NCBI RefSeq assembly: GCF_036327755.1
Contig: NZ_CP109596.1
Span: forward strand, 1,178,001 to 1,242,000
Direction: 5' to 3'
DNA: 64,000 bases
DNA from: Nocardia sp. NBC_01503
Lineage (GTDB): Bacteria > Actinomycetota > Actinomycetes > Mycobacteriales > Mycobacteriaceae
The notes below the pieces were generated by a model that ran no database searches, had not been told where the DNA came from, and saw only the letters and a list, made by a program, of their open reading frames with translations. This document shows, in pieces, positions 46,851-55,437 of this stretch. The position numbers and the translations under genes are program-made. Positions within the stretch are counted from its first letter, which is position 1. Each line of letters opens with the position of its first letter.

Positions 46851-47315
46851 GGCTACGAATCTGCCTATGTCGCGATGGTCGATGCGATAGCAGTGGACTT
46901 GCTCCCATGGCAGTTGCGTGACGGACTACCTCCCAACGACCCGGGCATGAAGGTAGTGATCTACCTGCCGCTTCTAATGAAGTTACGCCCAAGGACTTGA
47001 CGTCGACCGTCTCTTAGGTCAAGCTCTTCGCAGTGCCATAACTGCGCCTTCATGCGGAATATCCGGGGGCATCACTCGGACACGGGATTCGGCACACTGC
47101 TGTTCGCCCTCTTCGACACCAACCTACCCAGGACCGGGACTCGGTCGTTGAAGGGCTAGGGCTGGACACGCCCGTGTTCACCACGCGAACGGATCCACAG
47201 TCCCGTGCACAGAGTTCGTGACACAGATTCCGCACAAAGGACTCCCGGGTAACACGCAATAGCGGCACACCCGCTTTTGTCCCTGCCTCCAGGGACGAGT
47301 ATCCGATCATTTTCG

Positions 47316-47347
47316 AACCCAAGCCCGTTGCAGGGCTTGGGTTTTTT
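47316..47347 (+). terminator. intrinsic terminator upstream of the toxin gene
   Basis: Perfect 11-bp stem AACCCAAGCCC (47316-47326) and GGGCTTGGGTT (47333-47343), loop GTTGCA, then T-run to 47347. It insulates the toxin gene from upstream transcription. Confidence 0.85.
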
Positions 47348-47495
47348 CATGCCCAGATTCAGAAGGACGGTCGAACCTCTTGTCCGACAACGAAAACACC
47401 ACACCCATTCACTCCGGCAGCGATCACCTTCACTCGATAGACCCGAAAGCCGTTACAGGACAACAGCACACGCGTTCAAGCGAAAGCCGGTCGTG

Positions 47496-49997
47496 ATGAG
47501 TGCTCCCTATGACCCGTCGTGGGGGGCTGCATGGATGGCGAGTCTGGCTCCCACCGCCGCGGTCGACCAAGGCCCGAGGTCGGTATCGGGTCAGGCGAGT
47601 CGCCGGGTCTATTCGTACAACGTGAAGTCCGCAGCTGAGGCGGTCGATACGTACGCCCGCCTCATGACCTCCCAGGACATGATCGAGCGGGCATCCGCCG
47701 ATTCGGCAGCTCGGCGATCCAGTCTTGCTGGTTTGGTTCTGGTTTCCGCGCGACAGGACCTACCCGCGGTGATACCGCAAGCCAAGCTGGTCGCGGATCC
47801 TGAGGCCGGCGCGACGCTCGACAAGGACGGTTTCGTCGTACCACAGCCCGGCAGCGTCCCCAACCCGGGCGCTCACCTACGGCCAGAGCAGAACTCGCAG
47901 CCCAGCCCCGACACCCAACCCGTTCCCATGCCGCAGCCCGATACCCAAGCCGCCCCGGTACCGCAACCCCGTCCTGACACAGAATCGGTCCCCGTGCCGC
48001 AGCCGAACGACACGGTTCCCGTCGTTGCCCCAGTGCCCGCACCGGTTTCGCCAGCGGCTCAGCCCATCACCAGCTCTTCGGCATTGCTCAACGCGCTCAC
48101 CGGAACCGGGCCCGCCCCCGCGGACATACAAGCCGGCACCCAAGCACTGAAACAGGCAGCCCGCACCACCCCCGACCCGAACGCGGCATTGCTGGGCGCA
48201 TTGACCCAGGTCCAGGTCGACGCCACCACCACAGCCGCGATCCCGCCTGTGCCACAAGGGGTTACACCTCCTGCCTCGGCGGGCTCGAACACTCGGGGCG
48301 GGTCGAGTTCGGCGGTGTTGCTCAACTCCCTCCTCGGACTCGGACCGGCCACCGCCGACATCCAGGCCGGGAGCCAAGCCATACAGCAGGCGGGTCAGAA
48401 TTCCTCGGACCCGACCGCGGCGGTGGTGGGCGTATTGACCAATACCCAGATCCAGCAACACACCACCAGCACAGCAGACACAGCCACCACAGTCACCTCG
48501 ATCACCGGACCCGACGGGCACACCCGGACCAGCATTATGCAGCGTCCGGTCCTGGCACCGTCGTCGTCACTGCGGACACAAGACCCCGTCGATCCCAAAG
48601 CGCAAGCCACCCGCGACTGGGTGAGCGAAATGTGGCAGCTCGGCCTGCGCGCGAGCCGGTTCCAGAACAACCTGACCGGCGGTGGCGGCTGGTCCGAATT
48701 CACCCACAGCTGGAGCACACTCGCCCGCGGAGTAACCAGCTTCGGCCAAACCTGGTCGAGCCCGAACCCGCAACTCCGCGCCGACGCACTCACCAACCTC
48801 GGCAGCGGCGTAATCCGCTGGGACGACCTCAAGGAACACGGACCCGAGTACTGGCAAACCAAAATCGGACTCGACCTCGGCGCCGGAATCGCACTCGACG
48901 GTCCCACCGCCGCGGTCCTACGCGGCGGCAGCGCGGCTGCAACCGCAACAGAAAAAGCCGCCATCCAGGCTGGAAAGGACGTCGGTCAAGCGGTCGACCA
49001 TCCCACGGCAGTCATCAAGTCCGAGGCACCCACACCTCCGATCGACGACAACCTGCCCGCACCCGATCTATCAGTCCTACCCACGTTCGAACTCGAAGGT
49101 CCACCGATCCCAGGATCAGGTACGCCGCATCCAGGTTTCGATCAGCCCTTCGATCCCAACACCCTCCCGAAATTCGACGACCTGAAGCTCTCACCCTCCC
49201 AGGTTGGTGACGGCGGAAACTACCCGAGCGCTAGTGCGCTCCGGGAAGCCGACCCGATAGCACAGACCGGATCGAACGAGCTATCGTCCTGGGAGCAGCC
49301 AAATAATCCTCCGCGACCAATTGACCGGGGCGGAAGTTGGGATCAAAAGGTCAGAGACGGGTTGAAAGGCACCGCCGTCAAAGCCGATGATGTCGAGACG
49401 GTCCTTGACGTCCTGGCCGTCCATCCAGCAGGCCAGGAGATTGCGGAGGCTATTGCATCCAACAGATTCAGGGAACTCGCCAATTTCTCACAGGTCATAG
49501 CAAGCATTAGAAAGAACGCCGACGCGTTTATAGCGGGTACTGCAAAGCCTGGAGAGGTGATGATTCCGGGTGCGTTGGAACAGATCCGGCTAGCAGACCG
49601 TCTATTGGACAAAGGTTTCACAGATCTCAGCTTCGAGATCAAAAAAGAATACGAAATCAAACCGGGAATCTTCACCGAGGAGCACACCGACTTGGATGTC
49701 ATGGCTAGAGACTTCGCGGGAAACGTACACGGATGGCAGTTCAAAGTAGCCGAGTCAACTAGCCCAAAGAACGTCGTCGGCAAGATATTCAAGGGGCAAC
49801 GTCAGCTGATAGAGTCCTACGCCGACTATCAGACGTTCGTAGTGGACGCGCCGGTACCGCTCCAAGATCTGGCGCCGTACCTGGAGCGGCTCGAGAGAAA
49901 TTTCCTAGATAATCATGTGCAAGTTATCATTCGCACGCCCGACGGGATAGTATTCATACCGTCGAATGGAAAATTCATGCCAGAAGGAGAATTGTGA
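47496..49997 (+). CDS. large modular toxin-like protein with nuclease-like C-terminal domain
   Basis: 833 residues from ATG 47496. N-terminal about 120 residues: unrecognised helical domain (YDPSWGAAWMASLAP, AAEAVDTYARLMTSQDM). About 120-200: Pro/Gln/Asp-rich linker with repeated VPxPQPDT. About 200-360: two related about 55-residue units (LLNALTGTGPAPADIQAGTQ and LLNSLLGLGPATADIQAGSQ). The last about 190 residues come from visibly AT-richer DNA and contain FEIKKEYEI, then THTDLD-like TDLDVMA and WQFKV, matching a PD-(D/E)xK nuclease core (E...D-x-D...QxK). The immunity-like gene overlaps its stop codon by 4 nt. It fits a polymorphic toxin; no signal peptide or WXG motif is seen, so the export route is open. 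Confidence 0.75.
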   Translation: MSAPYDPSWGAAWMASLAPTAAVDQGPRSVSGQASRRVYSYNVKSAAEAVDTYARLMTSQDMIERASADSAARRSSLAGLVLVSARQDLPAVIPQAKLVADPEAGATLDKDGFVVPQPGSVPNPGAHLRPEQNSQPSPDTQPVPMPQPDTQAAPVPQPRPDTESVPVPQPNDTVPVVAPVPAPVSPAAQPITSSSALLNALTGTGPAPADIQAGTQALKQAARTTPDPNAALLGALTQVQVDATTTAAIPPVPQGVTPPASAGSNTRGGSSSAVLLNSLLGLGPATADIQAGSQAIQQAGQNSSDPTAAVVGVLTNTQIQQHTTSTADTATTVTSITGPDGHTRTSIMQRPVLAPSSSLRTQDPVDPKAQATRDWVSEMWQLGLRASRFQNNLTGGGGWSEFTHSWSTLARGVTSFGQTWSSPNPQLRADALTNLGSGVIRWDDLKEHGPEYWQTKIGLDLGAGIALDGPTAAVLRGGSAAATATEKAAIQAGKDVGQAVDHPTAVIKSEAPTPPIDDNLPAPDLSVLPTFELEGPPIPGSGTPHPGFDQPFDPNTLPKFDDLKLSPSQVGDGGNYPSASALREADPIAQTGSNELSSWEQPNNPPRPIDRGGSWDQKVRDGLKGTAVKADDVETVLDVLAVHPAGQEIAEAIASNRFRELANFSQVIASIRKNADAFIAGTAKPGEVMIPGALEQIRLADRLLDKGFTDLSFEIKKEYEIKPGIFTEEHTDLDVMARDFAGNVHGWQFKVAESTSPKNVVGKIFKGQRQLIESYADYQTFVVDAPVPLQDLAPYLERLERNFLDNHVQVIIRTPDGIVFIPSNGKFMPEGEL

Positions 49998-50635
49998 TTA
50001 CGGATATACCTGTCGCTCGCTGGACTTGGGGACGCGATCACGAAAGTATCGATACTGTCAGTCTGTGCATCCAGGACCTGGTGAAAGCATGTTCCGTACT
50101 TCTTGCCCATCGTCTAATGCCGGAAAGGGTCACAATTCTGATCAAGGTATCCGAAGCAGGAAAGCCAAGGAACTCTCTCTTCCGGGAAAAGCTCGTCGTA
50201 GATCTATCCGCACCTTTAGGGGAAGTTGCGTCGCAACTCGCAGATAGAGTTAGCATAGGTCGGGCAGCTGGAGAAATTGGATCGGTAATGACGTCGGTCG
50301 AGTATGATCAGATCAATGAAAATAGCCAAGCACTCATTCGCGACAATCTGCTACAGTTGACAACGGACGCCTATAGGGATTATATCACGACAAGCGTTGT
50401 GGCATTCTCGGATTCCTGGATGCAATATGATCTGATGGGTCGCGCCCAGCCTGACCTCTACTCGGTCAACCAGCCGCGTTTGGCTGCCGTGTTGAACGCC
50501 ATGTCGGAGGTGCTGAATTCGGAGACCGACCCCGGCGACCCCACCCACTTCGGCATTCCGACCGATAGCGGAATTGAGAATTATTTCAAGTCGGATGGCA
50601 ATCCATCTAATGTATGGGCGCAGTACAAATCATGA
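49994..50635 (+). CDS. probable cognate immunity protein
   Basis: 213 residues, soluble, helical/beta mix, no known family. GTG start within the GTGA overlap with the toxin stop and AAGGAG just before it, so production is coupled. Like the toxin tail it is AT-richer than its neighbours, which suggests that tail and immunity gene arrived as one exchangeable module. Immunity is inferred from position only. Confidence 0.7.
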   Translation: MITDIPVARWTWGRDHESIDTVSLCIQDLVKACSVLLAHRLMPERVTILIKVSEAGKPRNSLFREKLVVDLSAPLGEVASQLADRVSIGRAAGEIGSVMTSVEYDQINENSQALIRDNLLQLTTDAYRDYITTSVVAFSDSWMQYDLMGRAQPDLYSVNQPRLAAVLNAMSEVLNSETDPGDPTHFGIPTDSGIENYFKSDGNPSNVWAQYKS

Positions 50636-50938
50636 CGGTCTCATATTAGCGAGACACTTGGTTTCCGAAAAGGCCGCAGGTTTACCGTCGGCGCCACCTC
50701 ATATCTCAAATGCGAATGCCGATGAAAATGGGCACAAGAACGACACTCCAACACCTGCCTCGAAATGGTGAGATATCACTTTCAACTGTCGATGGCAAAG
50801 TCTCAGGACTTTGCGATCGACAGGCTGTCAACGAACTGGCCTAATCCTCGGTCTGTGGCGGCGAATTACCAGCGTGCGCTCAGGCGAATGTCCCTGTCTC
50901 ATCGGAGAACCAGGGCAGACTAATGCACTCTCATCCGC

Positions 50939-51043
50939 AATATGGTGCGTTCGGCTGGCCCCGGATCGACTCGGCCCGTTGATCGTCGCCTCGCCCGCGC
51001 TGGCCGGTTCGAACAGCGCGGGAAGCGGCAGAATAGTGTGTTC
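50939..51043 (+). repeat. array repeat copy 5 (full length)
   Basis: About 105 nt: AATATGGTGCGTTCGGCTGG, CCCCGGATCG, GTTGATCGTC, then GCGCTGGCCGGTTCGAACAG, CGCGGGAAGCGGCAGAATAG, TGTGTTC. Very similar to the copy at 57500. The 525-nt gap around it holds no other gene. Confidence 0.85.
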
Positions 51044-51160
51044 ATGTCATGCCGGTGATGGGCGACCACGACCTAGTTCTGCCTGAGCATCGCCACTGAG
51101 TTTTCGACTCCACGCCGGGGTCATTGCCAGCGTGCTGGTCGTTCGGGCGAGGATGGCACC

Positions 51161-52087
51161 GTGCTCGATGACTGGACCAAGATTCTCAAAGCTATGCCCG
51201 ACTTTCTCTCACCCGACATCACCGATGATGGCGACATCATCTACGAGTGGGCCTACTACCAACTGCAGGACCCCGAGACCGGTTTCTTCGTCAACTTCAC
51301 CTCCGAGGACAAAGGCCTGGCGATCACGGTTCCTGTTCCCACGGATCCGATCGTTCACCAACGCACGCTTGCTGTCCTTCGCGCACAACCCGAAACCATG
51401 CGATGGGAACAACCACGTCGGGAATGGCCCGAGGCGGCTGCGGAATGGCAGACCGGGTGGCGCTATTTCCACGGTGATCCGGCTATCGCCGCGTCGGTGG
51501 TGGCGGTCATGCGCGACGGGTTGGGTATGAACCCCGCCCAGCTTCGATGCCGCGCTTGGGATGACAACGGCCCTAACAGTTTTCACACTCACCTGGCGAC
51601 TCACGACATGCCGACGGCTCGGGGCTTGTCGGCCCAGTGCACCGACTGGGACGAGTTCGCCGACCGTCTCGACTGGGTCCTGCACACCCTCCCACGTCAC
51701 TCGACCATCGCGCTTGGAGAATTCGGACGCGACCCGGGCGCCGCCATCCAATTCACGCTCAACGGCTACACCCTGATCTCCCAGGCCGGTGACGACCTTG
51801 ACCGTGCAGGGCTCGACGCTGCGGAATTCCAACGCAGAATGATCGAGCTGGGTTGGGAATACGACACCACCTCGATGCCGGGGATTCCGATCTGGTCGGC
51901 CCCCGAAGCGCGAACCTGCTACAAGCCCCGGCTACGCGATGCTCCCCGACGGACTGTCGAAACCTTCCGGACGGTGTTCGGGATCGACAGCCCGCGTGAG
52001 GTGCTCGTCCATGCCTTCTGCGATCGCACCGAGATCTCCATGTCCTATGTCGCACGGCAACTCGGCATCAACTCGTACGCACCATAA
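51161..52087 (+). CDS. YbjN/TY-Chap-like protein B, 308 aa
   Basis: GTG start behind GAGG. The N-terminal half contains WAYYQLQDPETGFFVNF, a YbjN-like beta sheet. The C-terminal half has DWDEFADRLDWVLHTLP, GYTLISQ, LGWEYDT and TFRTVFGIDSPREVLVHAF, clearly paralogous to the C-terminal halves of the proteins at 45661 and 52218. Probable cytoplasmic peptide-binding/chaperone-like role in a conflict system (inferred). Stands alone between repeat copies 5 and 6. Confidence 0.72.
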   Translation: MLDDWTKILKAMPDFLSPDITDDGDIIYEWAYYQLQDPETGFFVNFTSEDKGLAITVPVPTDPIVHQRTLAVLRAQPETMRWEQPRREWPEAAAEWQTGWRYFHGDPAIAASVVAVMRDGLGMNPAQLRCRAWDDNGPNSFHTHLATHDMPTARGLSAQCTDWDEFADRLDWVLHTLPRHSTIALGEFGRDPGAAIQFTLNGYTLISQAGDDLDRAGLDAAEFQRRMIELGWEYDTTSMPGIPIWSAPEARTCYKPRLRDAPRRTVETFRTVFGIDSPREVLVHAFCDRTEISMSYVARQLGINSYAP

Positions 52088-52141
52088 ACCCAGTAGTCCG
52101 GACGAGATGACCTGACCGCCACCGGCCAAGGAACCGATGTG

Positions 52142-52187
52142 GCGCTGGCTGTTCGGTCAGAGCGGGTCGCGGCAGAATAGTGCGTTC
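52142..52187 (+). repeat. array repeat copy 6
   Basis: GCGCTGGCTGTTCGGTCAGA, GCGGGTCGCGGCAGAATAGT, GCGTTC. Between genes B (plus) and C (minus), directed along the plus strand like all others. Confidence 0.8.
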
Positions 52188-52217
52188 TGGCGGTGAGCCT
52201 TGGACACTCCCATCAAC

Positions 52218-53222
52218 CTACGGCCTTGGGGCGAAACGTAATCCGAGTGCCGCAGCGCCGAATCCTTGTTCGAGTACGTCTCTCCATGCCCAAACCTCCA
52301 GCTCGGAGGGCGCAGTTACCCCCAAGACCACTGACAATGCATGCACAACGTCGTCGGCGAGCTGCGTGCACGCAAGCCGAGTCACCGGATAACGCAGCTC
52401 TTTCGCCCAATTCTCGGTGCCGTTGTCCGGGGGCTCGGACCAGCCCCGAGCGGAAAGGAGGGATTCGCGGTCGGGCGGTATGCGCCGCCCCGGGGCCAGC
52501 GAGCGGTTCGACACCACCTCGCAATAAAAGTCGTCGGGACCCCCGACGAACTGGGCATATCTGCCATCGGGTGTGCGGAGGGTCAGGTACGCGTCGGAGG
52601 GCATGTCGGCGAGAACTCCCGCCAGACGCGAGGCAAGCTCCGACCAGTCCTGTGGCGGGGCGGCGATGACTTCCCAGTCGTCCTCGTCCACCTGGTCTTG
52701 ATCCGAGTCAGGGAGAACAGTGTCGATAAGTGTCAGCTTGACCGGCTTGGACAAATGCATGGCGATAGCACCGGTCTGTACTTCGGGGAATCGGTATGGA
52801 GCGCGTCTGACCAGCCTGATCCTGACATCGGGCAGATCCCACCTTGCAGCTGTCGCCGAGTAGTCGTCGGGACTGTCGGGCGCGCCAATCTCCGTGGTGA
52901 GCCGCTCCGTCAGCGCGGTCATGCCCGCGTTGACCTGCGCATCGACATCAGGCTCCGCACTGATGTCAGATACCCAGACTGTCAGCGAATTCATGACGGA
53001 TCGACCACGCCGCCATCGCCGCAGTCCAAGAAATGTTGAAGCGTCCGCGCGAGGAGGATCAACATCCAGATCGGTGGTGAGAGTTGTTTCCAGCGCCCAG
53101 CTCTCGGCGACTCGCCATCCAGCTACCGCGCAAAAAGGCTCCAGATCCGCGAACGTCCAAGTCCACCGGAAGCTCGCCGCCAGCCGTGCAACGCGGACGG
53201 CGCCGTCGAGATCGACACGCAT
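52218..53222 (-). CDS. YbjN/TY-Chap-like protein C, about 334 aa
   Basis: Third paralogue. The C-terminal half contains DWSELASRLAGVLADMP, AQFVGG, LLSARGWSEPP and DVVHALSVVLGVTAPSELEVWAW, matching A and B. The N-terminal half has FRWTWTFADLEPFCAVAGWRV and an internal FLGLRRWRRGRSVMNSL. Start uncertain (53222 or 53258). Convergent with B, separated by repeat copy 6. Confidence 0.72.
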   Translation of the reverse strand: MRVDLDGAVRVARLAASFRWTWTFADLEPFCAVAGWRVAESWALETTLTTDLDVDPPRADASTFLGLRRWRRGRSVMNSLTVWVSDISAEPDVDAQVNAGMTALTERLTTEIGAPDSPDDYSATAARWDLPDVRIRLVRRAPYRFPEVQTGAIAMHLSKPVKLTLIDTVLPDSDQDQVDEDDWEVIAAPPQDWSELASRLAGVLADMPSDAYLTLRTPDGRYAQFVGGPDDFYCEVVSNRSLAPGRRIPPDRESLLSARGWSEPPDNGTENWAKELRYPVTRLACTQLADDVVHALSVVLGVTAPSELEVWAWRDVLEQGFGAAALGLRFAPRP

Positions 53223-53365
53223 GGCTGAGACCGTAGCCCCGCCATCCGACACCAACATTCTCGATGACTCATGGTCATCCTCATCGATGTGGCAAGGGCG
53301 TGTGCGATGAGAGAGGCTGCACAAATGTCGTGTAATCGGCATTACCGCGCATTCGTGTTTGGGGG

Positions 53366-53437
53366 CCATGGAGGCGGGGTTCGAACCCGCGTCCTCCGCC
53401 GTGTCGTGCCGGTGATCTACCGCTGATCTACTCCATG
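53366..53437 (-). tRNA. tRNA-like gene, Val(GAC)-type anticodon, atypical
   Basis: 72-nt cloverleaf on the minus strand: acceptor CATGGAG/CTCCATG (7/7), TA, D-arm GATC AGCGGTA GATC, anticodon arm CCGGC ACGACAC GGCGG (one mismatch), variable loop AGGAC, T-arm GCGGG TTCGAAC CCCGC, discriminator G. The anticodon would be GAC, but position 33 is C instead of the near-universal U, and no CCA is encoded. It may be a decayed or element-borne tRNA. It lies between protein C and repeat copy 7. Confidence 0.55.
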
Positions 53438-53486
53438 GCCGTCGACGAGATTACTGCCATGACCCTGGATCCGCTGGCTCTCACTC

Positions 53487-53536
53487 GCTGGTTGCGGCCG
53501 GTTCAATCAGCGCGCTACGCGGCAAAGCGGACGTTT
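53487..53536 (+). repeat. array repeat copy 7
   Basis: GTTGCGGCCGGTTCAATCAG, CGCGCTACGCGGCAAAGCGG, ACGTTTT. The tail overlaps the stop region of the next gene. Confidence 0.7.
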
Positions 53537-53949
53537 TACGCCGCCGTTTCGCGCTCGGCGAGGAAGGTATCGAGCAGATCGAATAGAACGGCCAGGACGT
53601 GCGCTTCCTGTTCAGGGGTTCGCTTAGTACCAAATTCTTTGTCCGGCAGCGCAATATTCTCGATGAGGGCCCACCAGGCAAGGCTGCTTTCACGGCGCAC
53701 ATGGTTGGTGAGTAGCCACTCGCGGAAGCCGTCCAGACCCTGTCCACCATGGTGGCGGGCAGCGTAGTCGAACCCGTTGAGGAAGCTCACTACACCGCGC
53801 ACGGACTCGTAGCCGATGTACATGCCGGGTCGTTTAGCGAACAGCCGGAGGTACTCACGTTCGCTGAGTTCGTTCACATCCGTGATCTCGCGCCCATTCA
53901 CCATCAACCGATGTGTGGGCCCGTAGGCACCAGACCCTTCCTCCAGCAT
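53536..53949 (-). CDS. immunity-like protein with RPGMYIG motif, 137 aa
   Basis: The central segment FAKRPGMYIGYESVRGVVSFLNGFDYAARHHG resembles small immunity or immunity-associated proteins having an RPxMYIG start and an FLxGYxxA helix, followed by a Trp-rich helical part (FREWLLTNHV, SSLAWWALIENI). No toxin is adjacent, so it would be an orphan immunity gene. Assignment from motif memory only. Confidence 0.65.
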   Translation of the reverse strand: MLEEGSGAYGPTHRLMVNGREITDVNELSEREYLRLFAKRPGMYIGYESVRGVVSFLNGFDYAARHHGGQGLDGFREWLLTNHVRRESSLAWWALIENIALPDKEFGTKRTPEQEAHVLAVLFDLLDTFLAERETAA

Positions 53950-54025
53950 GCGGATACTTCACCACAGTGGCACGTGACCGGCCAGCCGTATCACGACCTC
54001 CGGCAGACACGCCGTCGTCGGATCC

Positions 54026-54078
54026 GGCGCTGTGGCCGGTCCGGAACACGCGGGTCGCGGCAATGTAGTGCGTTCGGT
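54026..54078 (+). repeat. array repeat copy 8
   Basis: GGCGCTGTGGCCGGTCCGGA, ACACGCGGGTCGCGGCAATG, TAGTGCGTTCGG. Confidence 0.72.
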
Positions 54079-54156
54079 GGACACGCCCCGAATCGCCTCG
54101 CATTACTGGAAGGGCTGGTGCACGGAGATCGAGCGCCAAGGCAGCACAATGACCAT

Positions 54157-54621
54157 ATGGATCCCGAGCCCAGCCATCGGTGTGAGCCTCCGCCGCGTGT
54201 GATCACCGAGACTCATCGTCGGCTCGGCGAGCACTTCGCTGCGGTGGAATCTCCGCGGTGGGCTGAGCAGGCCCTTTCTGCATGCCTGAGACGGCTCATG
54301 TCGAGCACGATCACGGAAGCCGCCCTCATCGCTGTGGAGGATGCCTGGGTCGAGGATGAATGGACCTTCGTGGTCGTCTATCGATCGCCGTATTTCGACG
54401 GCCTGCTCGGGTTGCGACGCTCAACCTACGACCCTCGGGACAACACGTTCTCGACCATGTTCGACCCGGAGTTGACTACAGCCCCTGACCCGAAACGGTA
54501 CGGCCGCGATGTCGCTGATTTCGATATAGGCGAACCACTGGGGACCGTAGCGGGCAATCTGCGAGTCGACGACCGCGGCATTCATTGGTGGGGACATCCA
54601 CCGACGCCACGCACGCAATGA
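54157..54621 (+). CDS. hypothetical protein, 154 aa
   Basis: Soluble acidic protein: N-terminal helical part ending LIAVEDAWVEDEW, then a beta-rich part with VVVYRSPYFDGLLGLRR, DPRDNTFSTMFDPEL and RGIHWWGHPP. Start ATG 54157. No named family. Size and setting fit an orphan immunity gene, without further evidence. Confidence 0.62.
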   Translation: MDPEPSHRCEPPPRVITETHRRLGEHFAAVESPRWAEQALSACLRRLMSSTITEAALIAVEDAWVEDEWTFVVVYRSPYFDGLLGLRRSTYDPRDNTFSTMFDPELTTAPDPKRYGRDVADFDIGEPLGTVAGNLRVDDRGIHWWGHPPTPRTQ

Positions 54622-54988
54622 AGCACCAACCACCATTCGTAGCCAGATCAACCGACCTCGGCAGACGCGCCGGGGACATCCATTACGGCGTCACATCGGC
54701 AATTGCGTGCACTTCACTCCGCTGAAGTCAGCATGCAGGACGGTGAGCGATCCTCCGTTCTGTGCAGCTGCCATTGGATAGCTGAAAGCTAACGGTCGCG
54801 GCCCGAAATGCTGATGTAACTGGCAGTCAGCGGGGAGCCGCCACTGACCACTGACACCCGATAGGCCAGGTCAGCAGCCGATCAATCCCTCGTCGTTGTC
54901 CGGCGTGTGCCGACCGGTTTGAGCTGGATTGTCGGCCCGTTCGTCGTCGGGTGGTTCGGGTTGATTAGCGTTAGGACCACATAGTGGC

Positions 54989-55018
54989 AAACCCGCAGGT
55001 CATCGACCTGCGGGTTTT
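54989..55018. terminator. bidirectional intrinsic terminator
   Basis: A perfect 13-bp stem (AAACCCGCAGGTC and its complement) around ATC, flanked by A and T runs on the two sides so it can work on both strands. Confidence 0.85.
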
Positions 55019-55095
55019 CTGCAATTGTGTAGTAACCCGAACCATTCGCACGAGGTATCGTGCAAGGCTTCGCAAGCGCCGCCACCATCCATGGC

Positions 55096-55140
55096 GCCGT
55101 GCTGGCCGTTTCGAACCGCGCTCAATGCGGTGTGCGTTCG
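55096..55140 (+). repeat. array repeat copy 9
   Basis: CCGTGCTGGCCGTTTCGAAC, CGCGCTCAATGCGGTGTGCG, TTCG. Confidence 0.65.
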
Positions 55141-55174
55141 TCTTCCGGTGCCATAGGTAGCTGGCGGCAAGCCG

Positions 55175-55369
55175 ATGGCCGTGACATTCGAGATCCAGGG
55201 CGACGAGCGACGACTCGCAGCGGGTGACTACATGATCGTGGAGTACGAGAGCGCCGATGGCCTCGCAGACGACGTTCATGTGGAGCACAATCAGGAAGGC
55301 ATCACCGTCTACATGCCATTGAGCCGATGGCGAGTGTGGTCTTCCGCTGGTGACGAGATCACTCCCTAA
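55175..55369 (+). CDS. small hypothetical protein, 64 aa
   Basis: Short beta-rich acidic protein (VTFEIQGDERRLAAGDYMIVEYES, then ITVYMPLSRWRVWSSAGDE). No ribosome-binding site stands out. Sits alone between repeat copies 9 and 10, like a one-gene cassette. Confidence 0.5.
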   Translation: MAVTFEIQGDERRLAAGDYMIVEYESADGLADDVHVEHNQEGITVYMPLSRWRVWSSAGDEITP

Positions 55370-55370
55370 C

Positions 55371-55423
55371 CGCGCCGCTGGCCGGTTCGGTCAGCCCGCT
55401 ACGCGGCCGGTGGAGGATGTTTT
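55371..55423 (+). repeat. array repeat copy 10
   Basis: CGCGCCGCTGGCCGGTTCGG, TCAGCCCGCTACGCGGCCGG, then GATGTTTTGCG. It begins directly after the preceding stop codon. Confidence 0.72.
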
Positions 55424-55437
55424 GCGGGCTGGACCTG

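Larger units (their letters stand above)
46576..47495. other. 920-nt intergenic stretch with repeats and a terminator
   Basis: Holds repeat copies 3 and 4 and an intrinsic terminator at 47316-47347. A plus-strand frame ending at 47000 contains a coding-like tail (YESAYVAMVDAIAVDLLPWQLRDG) fused to repeat sequence, perhaps the remains of a lost cassette. No convincing complete gene. Confidence 0.5.
54622..55174. other. 550-nt gap with terminator and repeat
   Basis: Contains a strong terminator at 54989-55018 preceded by TAGGACCACATAGTGG (a GGACCA motif as at 9396 and 9762), and repeat copy 9. No gene is visible; possible att-type scar. Confidence 0.45.

Noticed and set aside
46752..47000. Plus-strand 82-residue frame
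   Set aside because: It starts inside repeat copy 4; only its last about 45 codons look coding. At best a remnant.
50574..50771. 65-residue frame after the immunity gene
   Set aside because: It overlaps the end of the immunity gene and has no ribosome-binding site or recognisable pattern.
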